64,000 nt of DNA from Geomonas ferrireducens (lineage in GTDB: Bacteria; Desulfobacterota; Desulfuromonadia; Geobacterales; Geobacteraceae), in NCBI RefSeq assembly GCF_004917065.1, contig NZ_SSYA01000003.1, positions 1 through 64,000 on the forward strand, in the 5' to 3' direction. A model generated the notes under the pieces. It was not told the origin of the DNA, searched no databases, and saw nothing but the letters and a program-made list of their open reading frames with translations. Positions 58,803-64,000 of this stretch are shown piece after piece. A program made the position numbers and the translations under genes. Every line of letters begins with the position of its first letter. The first letter of the stretch is position 1.

Positions 58803-61712
58803 ATGTTGAGAAAAGTTGGGTTAGTCTCTACCCTCCTGCTCGCTCTCCCGGCATTCGCCCACGCGTGGACCGTTACGGCGAAAATCGGCAGCGGCCAGGG
58901 GTCCGTCACTGACGGCACCAAGGTCATCTCCCTCCCGGTAGCAGCACCGGCGACCGGTTCCATCGGGTACTACAAAGCCGAGAACGTGATCGGCAACAGC
59001 CAGACCTTCACCGTCACCCCGGCAGCCGGCTACTCCGTCTCCTCCGTGATCGTGAACGGCGCACCTGTAGCCAACAGCGGCGACGGCACCTACACCATCG
59101 GTTCCGGTTCCCCGATCGACAACAGCCAGTCCCTGGTGGTCTACTTCAAGCAGAACCTGCTTACCGTAGCCGCTTCCCAGCCGGACACCACCATGGGCCG
59201 TATCGTGCTGCAGGCATGTGACAGCACCGGTAAGACCTTCGGCACCAGGAGCATGGTCAGCATCGCCGGTCTGAAAAGCACTGGCTATGTGAAGGTCACC
59301 GCTTACCCGAACGCCAACTACAAAGTTGCAACCGTCGCTGGCGTTACTGCTGCCGGCCTTCAGGGCGAAGTCGTTTCCGTAGTGGTTCCGGCCAGCTCCA
59401 ACCCGTCGGTTACCGCTACCTTCGACCTGGCACCGGTTGTTAAAGCCGCTCTGTCCGTCAGCAAGAGCGTCGCTAACATGGGCGAGGCCGTCAAGCTGGA
59501 CGCTGGCAAGACCGCTGCCAACGTTGCCGGCGTAACCTACGCCTTCAGCGCACTTCCGGCTACCGGCGTGGTCATCACCCCCGTTGCAGGCACCGCTACC
59601 GCGTACGCCACCTTCGCAACCGCGGGTAACTACACTGTCAAGGTTGTCGCTTCCGCTCCGGGCGCTGCCAACAACGAAGCAGTTGCCGTACTTGACATTG
59701 CAGCCACCAACTCCTGCCTCACCTGCCACAACAACAGGAACGCAGACCTCGTCGCCAGGGTTCAGGGTGGCGGCCACGCTTACGCCATCGCAAGCGGCCA
59801 CGACACCAACTCCTGCCAGCGTTGCCACACCACTGAAGGTTACCAGAACTTCGCCAAGCAGAGCGGCGTTGACTTCGGCGGGTACAACCCGGTCTTCACC
59901 ACCATCACTAACGTTGATGCCGCTGGTAACAAGATCCTGACCACCGTCGGCTGCTACGCTTGCCACAACAACCACGACAGCGTACTTCAGTCCACCCCGG
60001 CTTCTTGGGATCCGAAGTACTCTGCAGGTGGCGCATCCGCTTCCAACCAGTTCAAACTCTGCACCTCTTGCCACAACGTTGTTAACGCAAGCGGCACCCC
60101 GATCGCTTCCGGTTCCACCGTTAGCGGCACCGCCACCGTGCAGAAGACCCAGCACTACAAAGACTGGTACCGTAACATCGCTTCCACCCACTACGACCTT
60201 CCGACCACCGGCGTTGGCCTGACCACCACCTACGTCGAAGGTTACAACATCCGTTGGAACAAAGAGAGCGCCTGCACCGACTGCCACGGCCACGACTTCA
60301 ACGTCGAGACTGGTGCTTCCCAGCTTGAGGCTCCGAGCATCCAGACCCAGTGGGCTAAATCCGGCCACGCTGGTAAGCTCCTCCAGCAGAAATGGGATGC
60401 CTTTGTTGCAAACAACGCTACCCTCAGCAGGACCCAGGCTACCGCTGCCGCCACCATGGCTGCCGGCGTAACCGGCACCACCGGCGCGGCTTGGGAACAC
60501 TACAACTGGGATGACTCCACCGGCACCGCTTCCGACCGCAAAGGCTGCCAGAAGTGCCATACCTCCACCGGTTCCGCTAACTACCTTGACAACCCGGTAG
60601 CTTACAACCCGGCAAACAACGACTTCAGCCACCTCGTAGGCTGGACCAGCACCAACAAGAAGTCCAACCAGAACGAACTGCTCTACTGCTGGGGCTGCCA
60701 CAAGTCCGCAGACACCGGTGAGCTCCGTAACCCGGGCGCCATCACCACCGCTGACTACAAGTTCAAAGGCGTCAACGCTTCTTACCCGGACGTCCAGGCA
60801 TCCAACGTCTGCATCACCTGCCACGGCGGCCAGGCTAGCGGCGAGACCATCACCGCTCTTACCGCAGCAGGCAACACCTTCACCAACCAGAGCTTCGTGA
60901 ACTCCCACTACATGGCTGCTGCCGGCCTCATGTACGTGAAGAACGGTTACACCAACTTCATCGATCCGGCTACCGTGATCGGCACCAGCACCTACGGTAA
61001 GAGCCTTACCTCCGATGCAGACGGCGGCGCCCTGACCTCCACCCACCGCAAACTGGGTACCGCAGCCATCATCGGCGACCACGGTATCACCGCTGAGATG
61101 GGCATCGCTGCAGGTGGTCCGTGCGCGACCTGCCACTATGCAAACGGCAACCACGAGCTTGAAATCGGCGCAGATGCCTTCACCAAAGTGTGCGTGAACT
61201 GCCACACCGCAGAGGGCACCACCACCCTTACCGCCGACAACTTCAAAACCGTGTTCGTAGAAGAGCAGTCCGTACCGTTCCAGGACGCTCTGTCCCTGGC
61301 ACTGGCTAAACTCTCCGCCAACTACGGCATCACCTACAACCAGGCTGCTTACCCCTACTTCTACGACGCACGCAACAACAACAGCGCCGTGAAGGACTGG
61401 ACCCGCGGTGGGCAGCTGACCGCAGCTCAGGCTGAGAAACTGATGGGTGCTTGCTTCAACATCAACCTGCTGAAGCGTGAGCCGGCCGCATACGTTCACG
61501 CAAGGACCTACGCACGCAGGCTGCTTTACGACACCATCGACTTCCTCGACGACACCAACATCAACATGTCGGTTGGTGCTTCCGCTGTAGCCTACGACGC
61601 AGTCAAGTACGTGAAAGACACCACTGCAGGTGGCACCACCACCGAGTCCTTCAAGTACCTCGCTGGTTACAACCGCACCTCCCTGGTCTGGAACGCTCTC
61701 GAGCGTCCGTAG
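58803..61712 (+). CDS. Large secreted decaheme c-type cytochrome with Ig-like/repeat N-terminal domains
   Basis: A 969-residue exported protein. The signal peptide ends at AFAHAW. Residues about 21-300 are heme-free: two bacterial-repeat (InlB-like) modules (FTVTPAAGYSVSSVIVNG and the parallel VKVTAYPNANYKVATVAG) and a PKD/Ig-like module (LDAGKTAANVAGVTYAFS ... AGNYTVKVVASAP). Ten CXXCH sites follow (CLTCH, CQRCH, CYACH, CTSCH, CTDCH, CQKCH, CWGCH, CITCH, CATCH, CVNCH), then a heme-free helical C-terminus. The Ig-like domains suggest a surface or matrix location. Codons are biased toward GCT/GTT/AAA more than in neighbours, as in highly expressed genes. AAAAGGAGAA precedes the ATG. Confidence 0.94.
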   Translation: MLRKVGLVSTLLLALPAFAHAWTVTAKIGSGQGSVTDGTKVISLPVAAPATGSIGYYKAENVIGNSQTFTVTPAAGYSVSSVIVNGAPVANSGDGTYTIGSGSPIDNSQSLVVYFKQNLLTVAASQPDTTMGRIVLQACDSTGKTFGTRSMVSIAGLKSTGYVKVTAYPNANYKVATVAGVTAAGLQGEVVSVVVPASSNPSVTATFDLAPVVKAALSVSKSVANMGEAVKLDAGKTAANVAGVTYAFSALPATGVVITPVAGTATAYATFATAGNYTVKVVASAPGAANNEAVAVLDIAATNSCLTCHNNRNADLVARVQGGGHAYAIASGHDTNSCQRCHTTEGYQNFAKQSGVDFGGYNPVFTTITNVDAAGNKILTTVGCYACHNNHDSVLQSTPASWDPKYSAGGASASNQFKLCTSCHNVVNASGTPIASGSTVSGTATVQKTQHYKDWYRNIASTHYDLPTTGVGLTTTYVEGYNIRWNKESACTDCHGHDFNVETGASQLEAPSIQTQWAKSGHAGKLLQQKWDAFVANNATLSRTQATAAATMAAGVTGTTGAAWEHYNWDDSTGTASDRKGCQKCHTSTGSANYLDNPVAYNPANNDFSHLVGWTSTNKKSNQNELLYCWGCHKSADTGELRNPGAITTADYKFKGVNASYPDVQASNVCITCHGGQASGETITALTAAGNTFTNQSFVNSHYMAAAGLMYVKNGYTNFIDPATVIGTSTYGKSLTSDADGGALTSTHRKLGTAAIIGDHGITAEMGIAAGGPCATCHYANGNHELEIGADAFTKVCVNCHTAEGTTTLTADNFKTVFVEEQSVPFQDALSLALAKLSANYGITYNQAAYPYFYDARNNNSAVKDWTRGGQLTAAQAEKLMGACFNINLLKREPAAYVHARTYARRLLYDTIDFLDDTNINMSVGASAVAYDAVKYVKDTTAGGTTTESFKYLAGYNRTSLVWNALERP

Positions 61713-61745
61713 TACCTCTTGAGTAAGATTTGATGAAATACCTTG

Positions 61746-61774
61746 CCCCGCCTCGAAAGAGGCGGGGTCTTTTT
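61746..61774 (+). terminator. Rho-independent terminator of the decaheme unit
   Basis: CCCCGCCTC-GAAA-GAGGCGGGG with a GAAA tetraloop, followed by TCTTTTT. Confidence 0.93.
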
Positions 61775-61861
61775 ATGGGCGAAGTGCAGGAAATCTGGCT
61801 CTTCGTGGAGAAATAGGTTAAGCTTCTTACTCGTTGTTCAGCAAAAGAGGGGGGACGTGCC

Positions 61862-62167
61862 GTGATCAAAGTCGCAACGCTTATGGCCATGCTCGGGATA
61901 GCCTTGTCGGTACAGACAGCCAAGGCCGGGGAGGCCATCATAAGGGAAACGGAAAACGGCTTTTATGTTGAAATGACCGGCGAAAAATCCCCGGAAACAG
62001 TGCAAACGACGCAAGCGACGCCACCAGCACAAACCGTTGAAGCACGGCCGGTAGAGAGCAAACCCCAGCCCCAGACGCCCGCGGAGTTTGCCAAGGCCAA
62101 GGAAGAAGCTCGTAAGGCGCGTCTTCTGTCGAGACGCCTGAGGGCCGGCTCCGACAGCGACGACTAA
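61862..62167 (+). CDS. Small secreted protein of unknown function
   Basis: A 101-residue protein with a signal peptide (MLGIALSVQTAKAGEA). The mature part is a short beta-like segment, then a Pro/Gln/Thr-rich linker and a basic helix (EFAKAKEEARKARLLSRRLR) ending in DSDD. GTG start behind GAGGGGGGA. No heme sites or known motifs. It stands alone between cytochrome units. Confidence 0.65.
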   Translation: MIKVATLMAMLGIALSVQTAKAGEAIIRETENGFYVEMTGEKSPETVQTTQATPPAQTVEARPVESKPQPQTPAEFAKAKEEARKARLLSRRLRAGSDSDD

Positions 62168-62690
62168 AAAAAAAATTCCCCGCGATTTGGCGAGGTGCGC
62201 GGCGGCAGACATCCGCTGCGCCAAGCCGTCCCCGCGAAGTCCCCTACCACCTAAAGATCATCGATCAGCTTGATGCTGTCTCCCAGACAGCCCTTCCTTC
62301 GGATGTCTTCCCTCGCACAATCTCCTGCACGCCCAAATACGTCAAAACACCAGCTCTACTTCCTAAACATCCGTTTTTGCTGAGCTTTGTACGTAAAATC
62401 CCTAAATGTTTTCCATGAACATCCGATTAAGCTTTTGTGTGTTGCGAACAACGGCAGAGGGAATTTACGTCAGCACCGCAGGTGCAGGTCACAATTTCAA
62501 CGCGCCGGAGAAAGCTCGTCTACTACCCTGCATTGCGGGGACTAAGCTAATATCGTTGAGTCACTGTCGGACGAAGGGTTGGGTGTAGATAATTAAATGA
62601 AAGGAGGGGGTAGGTCTGAACTGAAATGCAATGAAATCAGTAGCAACCGCATCATGATGTTCATCACTTCAATGAAAAAAGGAGAGAATC
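62168..62690. other. Intergenic region before tetraheme copy B
   Basis: About 520 AT-richer bases. A possible 60-codon frame at 62406 lacks a ribosome site and looks spurious. The last 95 bases form a leader that resembles the one of copy A: an ATGAAAGGAGG element at 62597-62607 and an AAAAAAGGAGAG ribosome site. No clear sigma-54 element is present, unlike upstream of copy A. Confidence 0.6.
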
Positions 62691-63479
62691 ATGAACAAGA
62701 AGATGATGTTGTCCGTACTGGGTATCGTTGCAGTTTCCGCAAGCGCTGCTTTGGGAGGTACGACCCCCGGATCCGGGGTCGTGGGTTCCATCCACGACAT
62801 GAATCAGTATACTGGTGCGACTCAGGATACCCAGGGGCGAGTCTGTGCCTTCTGTCACACGCCGCACCACGCCCTCACCGAGGGAAACGACTACCTGCCG
62901 CTCTGGTCTCACCAGCTCCCCAGTACCACCTATATTCCGTACGCATCCGCCACCATCGATGCGACCATAACGCAGGCCACCATGATGGACGGGCCGAGCA
63001 AGCTCTGCATGAGCTGCCATGATGGCGCAGTCGCTGTCGATACCCATTACGCGACCACGGCTAACAAAACGCTCACTAGCGACGCATTCGGCGCGCCGGC
63101 CGTCGGCCTGGAGGGTTCTTTGAACAACGATCACCCGATCGGCTTCGTGTTTGACCAATCCGACGGCGGTGTTGCCAACGGCCCCGTCACAGGCAATCCG
63201 CCGGTCAGCCCCTCCGATAGCACCCAGAACAACGGACCAAGTGGCGTGCACAAGGACAACTGGATACGTCAGAAAGCCGCAACCTATATCGGCAATACAA
63301 CCCTGACGATCGCGGACCGGCTCTACGCGACGAGCAACGGACCCATCATGACCTGCGCCACATGCCATGACGTCCATAACAAGAAAAACGTAGACGTAGT
63401 GAGCGCCACTTCGGTCAACTATCTACTGTTATCGCCGAACGCCGGATCGCAAATCTGCCTCACCTGCCACATCAAGTAG
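62691..63479 (+). CDS. Tetraheme c-type cytochrome, OmcE-like (copy B)
   Basis: A 262-residue paralogue of the protein at 57928-58686. Long identical stretches are shared: GRVCAFCHTPHHA, EGNDYLPLWSH, GPSKLCMSCHDGA, NDHPIGFVFDQ, DGGVANGPVTGNP, KDNWIRQKAATYI, CATCHDVHNKKNVD, CLTCHIK. Four CXXCH sites, same spacing apart from a ten-residue insert before KDNWIRQ. Codon use is closer to the genome average than in copy A, hinting at different expression. AAAAAAGGAGAG precedes the ATG. Confidence 0.92.
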   Translation: MNKKMMLSVLGIVAVSASAALGGTTPGSGVVGSIHDMNQYTGATQDTQGRVCAFCHTPHHALTEGNDYLPLWSHQLPSTTYIPYASATIDATITQATMMDGPSKLCMSCHDGAVAVDTHYATTANKTLTSDAFGAPAVGLEGSLNNDHPIGFVFDQSDGGVANGPVTGNPPVSPSDSTQNNGPSGVHKDNWIRQKAATYIGNTTLTIADRLYATSNGPIMTCATCHDVHNKKNVDVVSATSVNYLLLSPNAGSQICLTCHIK

Positions 63480-63493
63480 CCGATGCATAAAGA

Positions 63494-63521
63494 AAGGCCC
63501 CCGTCTAGCGGCGGGGGCCTT
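63494..63521. terminator. Rho-independent terminator after tetraheme copy B
   Basis: AAGGCCCCCG / CGGGGGCCTT, a perfect ten-pair stem with an eight-base loop; A/T residues flank both sides, so it may serve both strands. Confidence 0.9.
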
Positions 63522-63540
63522 TGTGCCTTACGTGAAAAGC

Positions 63541-63660
63541 CTTAAGGTTTAACCCTTCGTTTGTTGTTTTTACGTCCTTATCCCTTTAATCCCCTTCATC
63601 CCTGTTAATCGCCTCAGCTTTTGCCTTTCTTTGCGCCTTTGCGTCTTTGCGTGACAAGCT
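63541..63660. repeat. Pyrimidine-rich intergenic repeat (TTTGCG and CCCTTTAATCC motifs)
   Basis: Contains three closely spaced TTTGCG units (CTTTGCGCCTTTGCGTCTTTGCG, positions 63633-63655) and a preceding CCCTTTAATCCCCTTCATCCC tract with near-periodic CCC/TTAAT spacing. No gene. Confidence 0.55.
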
Positions 63661-63668
63661 TTGGTTGG

Positions 63669-64000
63669 TTAGTGCCGACCAAGCGCCGCCTGTGCCCCCA
63701 TGAGATCCTGCCGATACGCCGCATTCCCCGGCGCGAGACTAACGGCGCACTGATAGAAGACCGCGGCCTTCTCCATGTCCCTGTTCATAATGTGCGCCGT
63801 CCCTATTTTGTCGTAGATGTCCGCATCCGTCGGGGTAAGTTGCACCGCCTGCTGATACTGTTCCAGCGCCTGCCTGGTGAGCCCCTTCAGCCGGAAAGCG
63901 TCCCCGAGGTTCACGTGCGCGCTCGGAAGGGACTGGTCGAGCCGCAGCGCCTCGCTGAACGCCGCGATTGCCTCGTCGTACTTCCCGTGCTTTCCGAATA
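63669..64000 (-). CDS. TPR-repeat protein, C-terminal part
   Basis: The 3' end of a tetratricopeptide-repeat gene; the 5' part lies beyond the window. At least three TPR units are seen (FGKHGKYDEAIAAFSEALRLD, NLGDAFRLKGLTRQALEQYQQAVQL, YDKIGTAHIMNRDMEKAAVFYQCAVSLAP), so it is a scaffold protein of unknown partner. An internal ATG at 63914 is inside a repeat and not the real start. Confidence 0.88.
   Translation of the reverse strand, partial: FGKHGKYDEAIAAFSEALRLDQSLPSAHVNLGDAFRLKGLTRQALEQYQQAVQLTPTDADIYDKIGTAHIMNRDMEKAAVFYQCAVSLAPGNAAYRQDLMGAQAALGRH

Noticed and set aside
58821-61499. A long open frame (about 890 codons) on the minus strand opposite the decaheme cytochrome.
   Set aside because: It is the exact antisense of a clear ten-heme cytochrome, has Val/Gly/Ala-skewed composition expected from codon-position bias, no ribosome site and no recognisable domain.
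62406-62588. A 60-codon plus-strand frame upstream of tetraheme copy B.
   Set aside because: No ribosome site, no signal or domain, and AT-rich non-coding composition.

Overview
The window is high-GC chromosomal DNA from an anaerobic, metal-respiring deltaproteobacterium of the Geobacteraceae. The evidence is the density of multiheme c-type cytochromes (CXXCH repeats), outer-membrane electron-conduit genes, Hcp, radical-SAM enzymes, a probable selenoprotein and a large chemotaxis operon. A Geomonas/Citrifermentans-like species is my inference; no species marker beyond part of a 5S rRNA is present.

Layout: 1-121 is the end of an rRNA operon (5S 3' part plus terminator). 172-6125 holds lon, a DJ-1/PfpI protein with a pirin, an OmpA-type lipoprotein and an alpha/beta hydrolase. 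6595-13357 is an unusual biosynthetic locus: radical SAM, secreted protein, methyltransferase, U32 Fe-S protein and type III polyketide synthase, with a second B12/radical-SAM gene convergent to it. 13833-21720 holds ppk1 with a long basic N-terminal extension, hcp, and a divergent MFS/LysR pair. 21717-34039 (minus) is one chemotaxis operon with CheA, CheW, MCP, CheR, CheD, two CheB methylesterases, a CheY-like protein, two sensor kinases and a STAS protein. 34227-37188 (minus) is a Tad/Flp pilus locus whose ATPase is cut off at about 37188. At that same point a 5'-truncated asparagine synthase begins on the plus strand, followed by acyl-AMP ligase, NadE-like, ACP and acyltransferase genes. 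This is a genuine rearrangement or an assembly chimera.

41434-43772 (minus) is a cytochrome bc complex (Rieske, cytochrome b, five-heme cytochrome c). 44011-45332 is an arsenosugar-type pair (CMD protein and ArsS); ArsS very probably reads through an in-frame UGA as selenocysteine. Then come a ferredoxin, a sensor kinase, an HMA-domain protein and a DUF2318 protein.

49158-57226 is a six-gene operon for a trans-outer-membrane electron conduit: multiheme cytochrome, NHL lipoprotein, five-heme lipoprotein, beta-barrel, second NHL lipoprotein, second multiheme cytochrome. 57928-63479 holds two closely similar tetraheme cytochromes flanking a 969-residue decaheme cytochrome with Ig-like/repeat N-terminal domains, downstream of a consensus sigma-54 promoter. 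The tetraheme proteins resemble OmcE-type filament cytochromes. Together the bc complex, the conduit and these secreted cytochromes could carry electrons from the quinone pool to outside the cell. The window ends inside a TPR-protein gene.
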